DNA of 64,000 nucleotides from CAYLZN01 sp964387935 (lineage in GTDB: Bacteria; Acidobacteriota; Vicinamibacteria; Vicinamibacterales; JAFNAJ01): NCBI GenBank assembly GCA_964387935.1, contig CAYLZN010000002.1, positions 7,452 through 71,451 on the forward strand, in the 5' to 3' direction. Every line of letters starts with the position of its first letter. The first letter of the stretch is position 1. The notes beneath the pieces are model-generated. The model saw only the letters and a program-made list of their open reading frames with translations. It was not told where the DNA came from and ran no database searches. The position numbers and the translations under genes are program-made. Below are positions 17,468 to 26,089 of the stretch, piece after piece.

Positions 17468-17782
17468 TTATGCGACGCGCAGGGGCTTGATACGGGCCAC
17501 ATCGTCCTTGATCGCCTGTCCGGCCTCCCACGAATCCACGCTGCGCTGCGCGTTGAGCCAGAACTCAGGGGAGTTGCCAAACAACCGTGACAGGCGCAAC
17601 GCCATTTCGGGACTGAGCGCACGCCGCTCGCGCAGCAACTCATTGATCGACTGCCGCGACACGCCGAGCGCCTCCGCGAGCCCGGAGACCGTCAGGGCGA
17701 AGTCCGGCATGAAGTCCTCGCGCAGCATCTCACCGGGGTGCGTAGGCCGCCGCCTCATTCGTCGGGTATTGGGAATGCTCAT
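17468..17782 (-). CDS. higA: HigA-family antitoxin (XRE HTH)
   Basis: 104 residues with HPGEMLREDFMPDFALTVSGLAEALGVSRQSINELLRERRALSPEMALRLSRLFGNSPEFWLNAQ in pieces along its length. This is the HigA-family addiction-module antidote: an XRE helix-turn-helix (VSGLAEALGVSRQSINELL) with the PEFWLNAQ segment. It would bind and neutralise HigB and repress the operon. Its ATG overlaps the stop of a HigB fragment (ATGA), the normal higB-higA order, but HigB itself is broken, so this antitoxin is orphaned. Confidence 0.88.
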   Translation of the reverse strand: MSIPNTRRMRRRPTHPGEMLREDFMPDFALTVSGLAEALGVSRQSINELLRERRALSPEMALRLSRLFGNSPEFWLNAQRSVDSWEAGQAIKDDVARIKPLRVA

Positions 17783-17880
17783 GACTCGTCGCTCCCGCCC
17801 TTGAGCGCGTGCAGGCGATTGCCCGGCGGCACCTTGAGATCGTCGAGCGACGTGGCCAGATCGACGTACTCGAGCGGCTC
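17779..17880 (-). pseudogene. HigB toxin fragment
   Basis: The frame ending TGA at 17779 reads EYVDLATSLDDLK then VPPGNRLHALKG and stops. This is the central part of HigB (RelE fold), where relatives have a LDDLRVPPGNRLEALKGDR segment followed by QHSIRINDQWRICF. Both the N-terminal helix and the C-terminal catalytic strands are missing, and the hydrolase gene ends 19 bases upstream. The toxin cannot be active. Confidence 0.6.
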
Positions 17881-17898
17881 AGGAGCAGCGTTCCCTAC

Positions 17899-18684
17899 TC
17901 ACGTCGCCTGCGCCAGGAAGTCCGCCACGAGCCGGTACACGAACGGGTTGTGCGCCAGGCCCACGTGGGTGCCCAGGACCTCGCGATCGAGGCGCTCGTC
18001 TCCGGTCACGCACATCCGCCAGTCCACGATCCCGTCGCGGCGCGAGTAGATGGCGAGCTGGCGTACGTCGCGCGGGAACCGCACGTCCAGCGCTTCGACG
18101 AACGAGCAGGTGCAGTGGCCGGTGTAGCACCCGATCGGCAGGAACTGGCTGCGGCCGGACACGGCACGGCGGACGACATCGCTCGTCTTCAGCACGATCG
18201 GGTGGGAACGGATGCCCCTGAACGGCGCCGCGAGCGTCACGACCGACGCCACGAGGTCGGGGTGCTGCGCGGCGGCCGAGCGCGCCAGCACCCCGCCGAG
18301 GCTGTGCCCGATCAGGTGCACGCGCCGGCCGGTGACGCGGTGCGCGTGCGCGATGCGTTCCAACAACCGCCCGACCAGGGTGTTGGGGCAGTCCGCGTTG
18401 CGGCCGATCCCGGAGCGGAACGGCCGGTGGCCGATGCGCCACAGCCAGCCGTGCATCTCGAGCAGGTACGTGTCGGTGCCCAGGAAGCCCGGGATGGTGA
18501 TCACCGCCTGTCGATCGCCGCGGGGCACGCCGAGCCCGTAGTAGACGGCGGACGTGTGCAGCAGCAGCCAATCGTAGCCGGCGAGGCCTTCGCGCCAGAT
18601 GGGCAGTTCACGGGCGGCGTGGGTGTCGCGGAGCAGGCCGGCGCGTGCGGGGACGGGCGAGACGGGCACGGGTGCTGGCGTCAT
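17899..18684 (-). CDS. Alpha/beta hydrolase, triacylglycerol-lipase-like
   Basis: 261 residues. VITIPGFLGTDTYL gives the oxyanion strand, GHSLGGVLARSAA the nucleophile elbow, then AIYSRRDGIVDWRMC the Asp strand and a late His (GTHVGLAHNP). This is a cytoplasmic or peripheral lipase/esterase of the alpha/beta fold. Its first 15 residues (TPAPVPVSPVPA) are encoded by a 34-bp repeat that occurs again at 19354, so the natural start may be a few codons downstream, at the RAGLLRDTH segment. Substrate unknown. Confidence 0.75.
   Translation of the reverse strand: MTPAPVPVSPVPARAGLLRDTHAARELPIWREGLAGYDWLLLHTSAVYYGLGVPRGDRQAVITIPGFLGTDTYLLEMHGWLWRIGHRPFRSGIGRNADCPNTLVGRLLERIAHAHRVTGRRVHLIGHSLGGVLARSAAAQHPDLVASVVTLAAPFRGIRSHPIVLKTSDVVRRAVSGRSQFLPIGCYTGHCTCSFVEALDVRFPRDVRQLAIYSRRDGIVDWRMCVTGDERLDREVLGTHVGLAHNPFVYRLVADFLAQAT
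18647..18680. repeat. 34-bp repeat, copy 1
   Basis: Matches 19354-19387 at 32 of 34 positions (differences A/T and A/G). Within the copy itself GACGGGC recurs with a 9-base period. It encodes the first residues of the lipase on the minus strand. Confidence 0.7.
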
Positions 18685-18708
18685 TCGAGAGATCCAACGT
18701 TGCGGTGC

Positions 18709-19041
18709 TCAGCCGCGAGGCGCCCTGGAGCGTTTTCGCGCCCGAGCCTTCACCTGCCGGCGCCTCGTCGGCGGCAGCGCCTCGTCAGCCTGCCGTGCCG
18801 GAAGCGCCAGTTCATCGCCGGGAACCGGCGGAACATCCGGCACTCGTGCCAGGAGGCGATCGAACAACGTCACGTCGCCTTGCGCTGCCCGTTCCTCGAG
18901 ATACTCCATCGCGAGCAGCGCGGCGGCCTTCTCGGCAGCGGCCGTCGCCAGGAACTGGTTGATCGACACGTCGTCGCGTTCGGCCAGTTCCCGGATCTTA
19001 CGATGCAACGAATCGGGGAGCCGGAGACTCAACACGCTCAT
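18709..19041 (-). CDS. RHH antitoxin of a PIN system (HicB/CopG-like)
   Basis: 110 residues. The N-terminus MSVLSLRLPDSLHRKIRELAERDDVSINQFLATAAAEKAAAL, read in parts, is a classic ribbon-helix-helix (strand, helix, NQFL turn, helix). The region after residue 75 is an Arg/Lys-rich tail. It follows the PIN gene with a 4-base ATGA overlap, the standard order for COG2402-type PIN toxins and their RHH partners. The partner toxin lacks its N-terminus, so the antitoxin may be free. Confidence 0.8.
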   Translation of the reverse strand: MSVLSLRLPDSLHRKIRELAERDDVSINQFLATAAAEKAAALLAMEYLEERAAQGDVTLFDRLLARVPDVPPVPGDELALPARQADEALPPTRRRQVKARARKRSRAPRG

Positions 19042-19353
19042 GACTGTTCCTCGAGGACCTTCGAGAACTCGAACGGTGTGAGGACGCGCGGAGCGAACCT
19101 GGACGCGCCTCCGAAATCCCGCACGTTGTGGGTGACGAGCGCATCACACCCGGCTGCGACTGCCAGCTCCAACACGAACTCGTCGTTCGGGTCGGTGAGT
19201 GCTGGACGCCACAGGAAGTGAATCTCCTGACGATGGGCGACCCGGCACAGGTAATCCACGAGCTCGACGGCGTCTTGACGTCGCCACCCCAAGAGGCCCG
19301 CGTGCCGCACCAGCTCGGCCTCGCAATACTGACACTGGCAATCAGGGGCGCGG
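19038..19353 (-). pseudogene. PIN-domain toxin (COG2402 type), N-terminus lost
   Basis: The C-terminal two thirds of a PIN toxin are clear: AVELVDYLCRVAHRQEIHFLWRP, then LTDPNDEFVLELAVAAG and DALVTHNVRDFGG with the last acidic residues. The first strand with the leading catalytic Asp (normally VVLDTNVL) is absent; instead the frame runs upstream into the 34-bp repeat and starts at ATG 19400 as MPGPAPAPAPVTPVPA. A product from that ATG would have no complete active site. I therefore call it broken. Confidence 0.7.
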
Positions 19354-20847
19354 GCGGGGACGGGCGTGACGGGCGCGGGTGCTGGCGCGGGTCCGGGCAT
19401 GGCGGTCCTCGGCGAGACCGGCGGCCTCGCACAACTCGTCGAACGCGTCCTGCAGGTGCGCCTCGAGCGGCGCGAGGTCGTCGATGGCCGCGGCGTCGGC
19501 CACGAGACCCACGTGCAGGACCTGATTGTACGTGAGCAGCGCGCAGTTCAGCCCGGTCTCGAACCCGAGCGGCACGAGCGGGTAGTGCGCGAGCACGAGA
19601 CGCCCGAGACCGTAGAGCGCCACCGGGGGGCCGGGCACGTTCGTGCAGACCAGGTTCGACGTCAGCACCCGCACCGATCGGAGCGGCGCGGACCATCGGA
19701 GCAGGCTCGTCGAGGCGGCCAGCGACAGCGCCCGCGAGTAGAACGCCGCCGGCAGCAGTGCGCCAGCCTGCGCGATCGTGTCGACCAGCTCCGCAATCCC
19801 GGTTTCCTTCATGGCGCGCGTTCGCCGGATCGCCTCCTGCAGGCGCGCGAGCGGCGGGCCATCGAACGGCACTTCCACCGGGATCATCGAGACGCGGTTG
19901 CCGAGCAGGCCGGACGCGTCCGCTCGTCGCACGTTGACGGGGACCAGCAGGCGCAGCCAGCGGGTGTCGAGTCGCTCACCCCCTGCGCGGAGCATGCGCC
20001 CGATGCCGTCGGTCAGCACCGCCAGCGCGACGTCGTTGGTCGTGCCCTGCTGTGCGCGGGCCACGGCCCTCACGCGATCGAGCGGCCATCCGAGCCACGC
20101 GAGGCGCCGCTCGCCGGACAGCGGCCGGTTGAACGGGAGCCGGTCCACCGGCGTGAGCGCTGCGCCGGCGAGCGCCGCCACGCGCGCCGCTGTGCGTGTC
20201 AGCACGGCCGGCACCGCAGCCGGCAGCGACGTCATGCCATGGAGCACGGCGCCGCCCGTGTCGAGCAGGGTGGCGCCTGTCTCCTGCGCAGCCTCCAGGA
20301 GCAGCGCTCCGGTCCCCGCGGGCCTCGCGGTGCGCACACCGGGGGACGGTGTCGGCGGTGTGGCTTCAGGAGTGGCGTCGAAGACGATGTTCATCAACTC
20401 GACTCCAGACACGCCATCCACCATGCAGTGGTGGATCTTCGACAGCAGGGCCGCGCGTCGGCCGCGGAGCCCCCGGATGACGTGCATCTCCCAGAGCGGA
20501 CGCTCACGGTCGAGCGGCATCGCAAACAGCCGCGAGGCCAGGACCTCGAGCGCGCGTTCATCGCCAGGCCGCGCGACCCTCGTCTCGAAGACGTGGCGAC
20601 GCACGTCGAACTCGGGATCGTCCTCCCAGACGGGGTGACCGAGGCCGAGAGGCGCGGGCCTGACGCGCTGGGCGTAGCGCGGAACCTCATGAAGCCGGGC
20701 CGTGAGACGCGCGGCCAGGGCGTCCGCACGTGCGTCCCCATCGAGCACGTCGAGGCCGCCGATGTGCATGGGCGCCTCGGCGGTTTCGATGGCGAGAAAC
20801 AGCGCATCGAGCGCGGAGAGGCGCCTCGGGAGCATGCGGTCGGTCAT
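19342..20847 (-). CDS. Wax ester synthase/diacylglycerol acyltransferase (WS/DGAT)
   Basis: 501 residues from ATG 20847, which has AGGTGG four bases ahead. It begins RRLSALDALFLAIETAEAPMHIG, the usual WS/DGAT opening, and carries the catalytic HHxxxDG as His139-His140 and Asp144-Gly145 (KIHHCMVDG). LTSNLVCTNVPGPP near the end is the conserved NVPGP block. The enzyme esterifies acyl-CoA with a fatty alcohol or diacylglycerol to make storage lipid at the inner membrane. The last 20 or so residues are encoded by the 34-bp repeat region and look acquired. The helical 84-residue gene just upstream may be a lipid-granule partner. Confidence 0.92.
   Translation of the reverse strand: MTDRMLPRRLSALDALFLAIETAEAPMHIGGLDVLDGDARADALAARLTARLHEVPRYAQRVRPAPLGLGHPVWEDDPEFDVRRHVFETRVARPGDERALEVLASRLFAMPLDRERPLWEMHVIRGLRGRRAALLSKIHHCMVDGVSGVELMNIVFDATPEATPPTPSPGVRTARPAGTGALLLEAAQETGATLLDTGGAVLHGMTSLPAAVPAVLTRTAARVAALAGAALTPVDRLPFNRPLSGERRLAWLGWPLDRVRAVARAQQGTTNDVALAVLTDGIGRMLRAGGERLDTRWLRLLVPVNVRRADASGLLGNRVSMIPVEVPFDGPPLARLQEAIRRTRAMKETGIAELVDTIAQAGALLPAAFYSRALSLAASTSLLRWSAPLRSVRVLTSNLVCTNVPGPPVALYGLGRLVLAHYPLVPLGFETGLNCALLTYNQVLHVGLVADAAAIDDLAPLEAHLQDAFDELCEAAGLAEDRHARTRASTRARHARPRPRP
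19354..19387. repeat. 34-bp repeat, copy 2
   Basis: Second copy of the element at 18647-18680. It sits where the PIN toxin gene loses homology, and it also supplies the odd basic tail (RARHARPRPRP) of the acyltransferase that ends at 19342 in another frame. Confidence 0.7.
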
Positions 20848-20866
20848 GGCCACCTGGCCGCCCCGC

Positions 20867-21121
20867 TCAGTCAACGACCTCGACCAGCTGCACGCAGCGG
20901 TCAACCGTCCGCTTGAGGTCGGTGCGGGTCCGCTGCAGCAGGCCCGTCCACTCGTCCACGAGGCCGGGCAGCGCGCAGCCCGCGGGGCAGACGGCGTGCA
21001 CCAGCGCGGACACCCGGCGCTCCGCCAGCGTCTGCAGCGTGTCGGCCGAGAAGTAGAGGTTGTCGAAGGTGGCCTTGCTCAAGTCGATGGCGAGCTGGGC
21101 GAGTTCGGCCGCGATGACCAT
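20867..21121 (-). CDS. Small helical protein, phasin-like
   Basis: 84 residues with a strong ribosome site (GGAGG, 5 bases before ATG 21121). The sequence is almost all amphipathic helix (LAQLAIDLSKATFDNLYF, VDEWTGLLQRTRTDLKRTVD) with a short Cys/Pro break in the middle. The size, helix pattern and position immediately upstream of the WS/DGAT gene on the same strand (19 bases) suggest a granule-surface or lipid-droplet protein of phasin type; this is inference. No family match is certain. Confidence 0.5.
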   Translation of the reverse strand: MVIAAELAQLAIDLSKATFDNLYFSADTLQTLAERRVSALVHAVCPAGCALPGLVDEWTGLLQRTRTDLKRTVDRCVQLVEVVD

Positions 21122-21154
21122 GGGGCCTCCTTCCGGACGATTGTAGTCGAGCCG

Positions 21155-21966
21155 TCAGCCGAGGCGCTCGCGCGGCGGTGTCGTCCGGGTGTGTTCCAGC
21201 AGAAACGCGTGCGCCGCGGCACTGCCGGCCACCAGCGTCGCGTTGCGTTCCCACTGATCGGCGCCGCCACCCCAGAAATCGCTGACGACTCCGCCGGCCT
21301 CCTGCACGAGCAGGACGCCGACCGCGAAATCGATGAGACCCGTTGGGCCTTCGAAGTAGCCGTCCAGCCTGCCGCACGCGACGTGCGCCAGGCTGTTGGC
21401 GCAGCTCCCGAGAATGCGCACCGCCGCGATCGGTTCACGCACGGCCTCGAGGCGCTGGAAGTAGCCCTCGTGGAACTCGAGGCGCCTGGTCGGGATGCCG
21501 GTCCCGACGACGAACNNNNNNNNNNTCCGTCCAGGAAGGCGCCCCCGCCGCGGATGGCCGTGAACATCTCGCGGGCCACGGGGTTGTACAGCGCACCGCA
21601 GACGGTCTGATCGCATCGCCGAAGGGCGATCGAGATGGTGTACGGCAGGCCCGAGAGGAAGTTGGTCGTGCCATCGATCGGGTCGACGAGCCAGACGTGG
21701 TCCGGATCCCGTCCTGCGGTACTCGGCAGCTCTTCGCCGACGAATCCCCAGTCCGGGTGGCCGGCGGTCAGCCGGGCACGGATCAGCGTCTCGGCCTCCT
21801 CGTCTGCGCGCGACACGAAGTCCGCCGGCCCCTTGACGCCGACCTGGAGTGTGTGGCGCTCCTCGAAATACCGCTGCGTCAGTCGTCCCGCTTCCTGCGC
21901 GACGGCGACCATCTCGTCCAGCACGGGTGCGTAGTCGAATGCTGCGGGCTCGGAGTTCTGAGTCAT
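21155..21966 (-). CDS. Inositol monophosphatase family phosphatase (interrupted by assembly gap)
   Basis: The N-terminal part reads KGPADFVSRADEEAE, FVGEELPS (metal Glu) and WLVDPIDGTTNFLSG (metal Asp pair), all diagnostic of the IMPase/FBPase Li-sensitive phosphatase family. The 10-N gap at 21516-21525 falls just after GGAFLDG; beyond it the protein resumes in another frame (FVVGTGIPTRRLEFH, then CGRLDGYFEG, LIDFAVGVLLVQEAGG). The frame change is an artefact of an arbitrary gap length; about 10-15 codons are missing. The enzyme dephosphorylates inositol phosphates, related sugar phosphates or similar small phosphates in the cytoplasm. Its ATG overlaps the stop of the importer ATPase gene (ATGA), so it belongs to that operon. 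Confidence 0.85.
21516..21525. other. Assembly gap (10 N)
   Basis: Ten N lie inside the IMPase-family gene. Reading frames on either side disagree, so the true gap is not 10 bases. Confidence 0.99.
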
Positions 21967-23027
21967 CGCGTGAGTGGTGCGGCATCGAACACCGTCAGCC
22001 GGGGAAACTGCAGCCCCACCCGCGTGTCCACGCGCAGTGGCACCCTGGTCTCGACGGTGAGCGTTTGATCGTCGGCCAGCAGGGCCGTCGCGCGACTGAG
22101 GTTGCCGAGGTACGAGACCTCCGTCACGGTGGCGTCGAGATGTCCCCGTCCCGGCTCGAGGACCGCGACGTCCTCGGGGCGAATGAACGCGTGCACCGCG
22201 CGATCGAGCGTCACGTCACCGACCAGCGGCACCTCGAACTCACATCCGTCCCACAGCCGGAAGCGGCCGTTGCCAACGACCCGGCCGCGAAGGAAGCTGG
22301 CCTTGCCGATGAAGTCGGCCACGAACATCGTTCGAGGGCGGTCGTAGACCCCGCGAGGGGTGTCGACCTGCACGATTTCCCCGTCCTTCATCACCGCGAC
22401 CCGATCGGAGATGTCGAGTGCCTCCTCCTGATCGTGGGTGACGTAGATCGTCGTCAGCCCGAGCCGGCCCTGCAACTGGCGGATCTGGCGCCGCAGGCTG
22501 ACTCGCAGCTTCGCGTCCAGGTTGCTCAGCGGTTCGTCCAGCAGCAGCACGGGCGGGTCGATCACCAGGGCGCGGGCCAGCGCGGCCCGCTGCTGCATGC
22601 CCCCGGACAGCTCGCCCGGGTACTGCTGCGCCGTCCGCTCGAGTTCGACCAGCGCCAGCGCACGGGCCACCCGCTCGCGGATCTCGGGCATCGGGACCTT
22701 TCGAACCCGGAGCCCGTAGGCGACGTTTTCGAAGACCGTCTTGGTCGGCCAGAGCGCGTAGTTCTGGAAGACGAACCCGATCTCCCGTGACCAGGGCGGC
22801 GTGCTGGTCACATCCCGGCCGTTCAAGCGGATGCGGCCCTGCGCGACCTCGTTGAAGCCCGCCACCGCGCGCAACAGCGTCGTCTTGCCGCAGCCCGAGG
22901 GACCGAGCAAGGTGAAGAGTTCGCCCGTGTCGACCCGGATCTGGGCCTTGCGGAGTGCCTCCACGGCGCCGAAGCGCACGGTGACGTCATCCACGTGAAC
23001 GGCCGACTCGCGTGGCGCTGCGCTCAT
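21963..23027 (-). CDS. ABC importer ATPase, FbpC/AfuC type
   Basis: 354 residues: Walker A GPSGCGKTT, Q-loop FVFQNYALWP, signature LSGGMQQR, Walker B VLLLDEPLSNLD, H-loop VTHDQEEA, then a C-terminal TOBE-type regulatory domain (VHAFIRPEDVAVLEPG). This is the CUT1/ferric/phosphonate-type ATPase. It is the energising subunit of the transporter formed with the double permease at 23024 and the binding protein at 25095; all three overlap or nearly touch. The substrate class of such systems includes ferric iron, aminoethylphosphonate and hexose phosphates. Confidence 0.92.
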   Translation of the reverse strand: MSAAPRESAVHVDDVTVRFGAVEALRKAQIRVDTGELFTLLGPSGCGKTTLLRAVAGFNEVAQGRIRLNGRDVTSTPPWSREIGFVFQNYALWPTKTVFENVAYGLRVRKVPMPEIRERVARALALVELERTAQQYPGELSGGMQQRAALARALVIDPPVLLLDEPLSNLDAKLRVSLRRQIRQLQGRLGLTTIYVTHDQEEALDISDRVAVMKDGEIVQVDTPRGVYDRPRTMFVADFIGKASFLRGRVVGNGRFRLWDGCEFEVPLVGDVTLDRAVHAFIRPEDVAVLEPGRGHLDATVTEVSYLGNLSRATALLADDQTLTVETRVPLRVDTRVGLQFPRLTVFDAAPLTR

Positions 23028-25063
23028 GGCGGGCTCGCCTCGATGGGCAAGCGCTGGCGGGTGAGCGCATGGAGCGGAACGTAGAGGATGACCATCAACA
23101 CCACGGTGAGCGCGGCCGCCACGCCGAAGTTGGAGCCGGGGGTGACGGCGTTCTCGAAGACCACCGCCGCAATCGGCTTCCACGGGGGACGATACAGCAG
23201 GATGGTCGAGCTGAGCTCCGTCACGGCGTGCAGAAAGACGAGCGTCATGCCGGTGATGGCCCCGGCGAGCATCAGCGGCACGGTAATCCCGGCGAAGACA
23301 CGGGCCGGCCGGGCGCCGAGGCTGATCGCGGCTTCCTCGAGAGCGGGGTGGATCTGGTAGAGCGCCGCCTCGCCCGTCTTGACCGACAGCGGCAGCAGCC
23401 GGACGAAATAGGACAGGACGAGAATGGTCCACGTGCCGGTCAGGATGAGAGGACCCTGGTTGAACACGAGAATGAAACCGATGGCGAACACCGTTCCCGG
23501 GATGACGTAGGGCACCATCACCAGTCCGTTGAGGAGCGGGCTGATGATCCGGTCGGGACGGCGGACGATGACATACGCGATGCCCACACCGAACGCGAAC
23601 GAGAGCAGGGTGGCGGCAGCCGCAGTGCTCAGGCTGACGACGATCGAGTACCACTGGGTGTCGAGCATCTCGACGTAGTTGCGCAGCGTCGGCGTGGCGG
23701 TCACCACCCCCACCCGCCACTCGAGAAACGACGTCACGAGTACGGTCGCATGCGGCAGGAACGCGAAGCCGAGCATCACTGCCGCCAGGGCGTATGTCAG
23801 GCCGCGCCCGGCCGGCGTTGGCGTCTCCAGCTCGCGGCGTCGCGCCGAGACCGACGCGTAGCTGCGCGCCGCCAGGACGGTCCGCTGCACGGCCAGGAAC
23901 GCGCTGGCGAGCGCGACCATCACCACGCTGCCGGTGCTGGCCATCGACGCGTTGCCGCCGACCTCGTTCAGGAACTCGGTGTAGACGAGCTTTGGGAGGA
24001 TCTCGATGTCGAGCGAGATGATGTAGGGTGTGCCGAAGTCAGAGAACGCCGCGAGCGCCGCCATGAGCATCCCGGTCAGCACTCCCGGGAAGCAGACCGG
24101 GATCTCCACTGACAGCAGCGTGCGCAGCCGGGGGGCGCCGAGGCTGAGCGAGGCTTCCCTGAGCGTCGGGTCCATCGCGGAGAAGGCGTCGAGCGACATC
24201 AGGAAGATAACGGGAAACACCAGCCAGACGATGACCCAGACGATGCCATGCAGGCCGACGATGGTCCAGTCGAGATCCAGGGCGCCGGTGACGATGCCGC
24301 CGGCACCGAGGAGCATGCGCCACGCGTAGGCGCCCAGGAACGGTGGCGACACCGACGCCATCGTGACCAGGGCGATGATCAGCGCCCGGAACCGCAGCCG
24401 ATATCGCGCCACGAGCCATGCCAGCGGGACGGCCATCAGCGCGGCCAGCCCGGTCGACGCTGACGTCACCACCAGGCTGTTACGGATGGCCCCGAGGTAC
24501 CTCCGATCGCTCAGGAATGTCGTGAAGTTCGCCAGCGTCCAGACGAGCCGCTCATCGGCGAAGGAGATGAAGCCGCTGGCGGCGTGCTCGATGACGAACC
24601 CGTCGGGCGCCGCCCGCACGTCGAGCCCCCGCGGGCGCGCCGCCGCCGTGTCGAAGATGTCCACGGTGGGCTTCTGCGTGAGGTCGAGGTGCATGGACGG
24701 CAGCACCACGGTCACGCGGTTCGTGCCCACGCGACGGACCTCTGGTGACTGCCCGATGGCGATCTGAACGGCCAGGGTCTCCGGGCCCATCGGGTGCAGC
24801 ACGACGCGCAACCCGTCCGGACGCGTCAGCACGAGTTGCGACGTCGTCTCCTCCACGATGACGAACTCGGCGAGGTTCTCCAGGACAGGAGTCAGCCGTC
24901 CCTCCTGGACCTCCACGGTGAAGGCCCCCCCGGACCGCACGAGCGACGTGGCGACGATCCAGAACTGCGGGAGCAGGATGAGTAGCACGCTGCCGGCGAG
25001 GCAGAAGAGCGCGAAGAGCCGCCACGGGTCTGGCCCGACCCTGATTGGCGGGCCCAGGTCCAT
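23024..25063 (-). CDS. ABC importer double permease, FbpB/AfuB type
   Basis: 679 residues from ATG 25063 (a GTG at 25105 is also possible and would overlap the binding-protein gene). Two permease modules are fused, each with an EAA loop (TLREASLSLGAPRLRTL and ALEEAAISLGARPARVF), about 12 TM segments in all. That is the FbpB plan. Between TM1 (about 14-40) and the second helix (near 193) lies an unusual extracytoplasmic beta-rich insert of about 140 residues (45-185), not found in ordinary FbpB. The stop overlaps the ATPase start. Confidence 0.88.
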   Translation of the reverse strand: MDLGPPIRVGPDPWRLFALFCLAGSVLLILLPQFWIVATSLVRSGGAFTVEVQEGRLTPVLENLAEFVIVEETTSQLVLTRPDGLRVVLHPMGPETLAVQIAIGQSPEVRRVGTNRVTVVLPSMHLDLTQKPTVDIFDTAAARPRGLDVRAAPDGFVIEHAASGFISFADERLVWTLANFTTFLSDRRYLGAIRNSLVVTSASTGLAALMAVPLAWLVARYRLRFRALIIALVTMASVSPPFLGAYAWRMLLGAGGIVTGALDLDWTIVGLHGIVWVIVWLVFPVIFLMSLDAFSAMDPTLREASLSLGAPRLRTLLSVEIPVCFPGVLTGMLMAALAAFSDFGTPYIISLDIEILPKLVYTEFLNEVGGNASMASTGSVVMVALASAFLAVQRTVLAARSYASVSARRRELETPTPAGRGLTYALAAVMLGFAFLPHATVLVTSFLEWRVGVVTATPTLRNYVEMLDTQWYSIVVSLSTAAAATLLSFAFGVGIAYVIVRRPDRIISPLLNGLVMVPYVIPGTVFAIGFILVFNQGPLILTGTWTILVLSYFVRLLPLSVKTGEAALYQIHPALEEAAISLGARPARVFAGITVPLMLAGAITGMTLVFLHAVTELSSTILLYRPPWKPIAAVVFENAVTPGSNFGVAAALTVVLMVILYVPLHALTRQRLPIEASPP

Positions 25064-25094
25064 CCTCGCCACACCGCGCGCGCGGCGTCCGCGC

Positions 25095-26083
25095 TCAGCC
25101 GCCACTCTTGATCTTCCTGAACTTGGCGGTGACGACGTCGTTGGGTTCTTTCGCCGGGAAGATCTTCAAAGTGGCGAAGCTCTTCAAGGTGGCAGGGGGC
25201 GGCACGTCCTTGCGTGCGGAACGGCGCTTGATCACGGTCGTGACGAGCACCTGCGCGTCCCGGCTCCCGAGGAAATCGATCAGCCTGCGCGCCGCGTCAG
25301 GATGCGGAGCGCCCTTGACGATGCCGTTGGCGTCGACCTGCACCGTGAGAGCATCGGCCGGATAGACCATACGGACGGGCAGGCCCTGGGTCTCCCACCG
25401 CACGCCGAGGTCCTCGTTGATCCAGCCCACGGCGGCCTCGCCGTCGCGCACCGCGTTGAACATGGCGTTCGAACCGGGTACGGCCCGCGCCGCCTTGATG
25501 ATCCGGCTCGTGACGTCCCACCCGAGGCCGTTGGCGAGACCGCCGATCATCGTGTAGCCCGTGCCGGACTGGGTGGGGTCGGCGATCACGATGCCACCGA
25601 GCTTGCTCCACTTCGGGTCGAGCAGATCGGTGACCCTGGTGGGCATCTGGGCCGGGGGCACCAGCTTGGTGTTGACGAGAAGCGGCTGCGCAACATCGAG
25701 AAGGCGTGCCATCTGCCGTCGGGATCGGTGAGGATCGCCGCGGCATCCTCGGGGCTCCGGTAGCTCTCGAACAGCTCCGCGAACGTGTCGTAGCTCTGGA
25801 TGGGACCGCCGAGCAGGACGTCGGCACCAGGTCGGCCTGCCTCGGCTCTGACGCGCTGGAGCATCTCGCCGGCTGTGCCGGCAATCACGGTGACCTTGAT
25901 GCCGGGGTGCTTCTCGGCGAACTTCTTCAGGATGGGCGCGTAGATCTCGTCGCCCTGGGCCGAGTAGATCGACAGGGCCTGGGCTCGCGCGCTGCCGTGC
26001 GACAGCCCCAGCAGGCACGCGCCCAGCAGAAGCCCGATTGCCCATGAGGACGCGCGGCCTCCCGGGCCTGACGAGCACGGCAT
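25095..26083 (-). CDS. ABC importer periplasmic binding protein, FbpA/AfuA type (one frameshift)
   Basis: ATG 26083 has GGAGGGG ahead of it and starts a signal peptide (SWAIGLLLGACLLGLSHGSARA). The mature protein reads LSIYSAQGDEIYAPILKKFAEKHPGIKVTV, GRPGADVLLGGP, then a frameshift near 25684 (one base short in a G run on the plus strand) and LLVNTKLVPPAQMP, IVIADPTQSGTGY, NAVRDGEAAVGWINED to the end. This is the class-F binding fold of ferric, phosphonate and hexose-phosphate importers. Everything else is intact, so a sequencing error or very recent mutation is likely. It lacks the paired Tyr motif typical of ferric-binding FbpA as far as I can see, which favours a non-iron ligand. Confidence 0.8.
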
Positions 26084-26089
26084 TCTCAC

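Noticed and set aside
19366..20916. A 516-codon plus-strand frame opposite the WS/DGAT gene
   Set aside because: No motif, and the minus strand holds HHxxxDG and NVPGP motifs of WS/DGAT.
21155..21966. IMPase-family gene considered as frameshifted pseudogene
   Set aside because: The frame change coincides with the 10-N gap of arbitrary length; both sides are well conserved.
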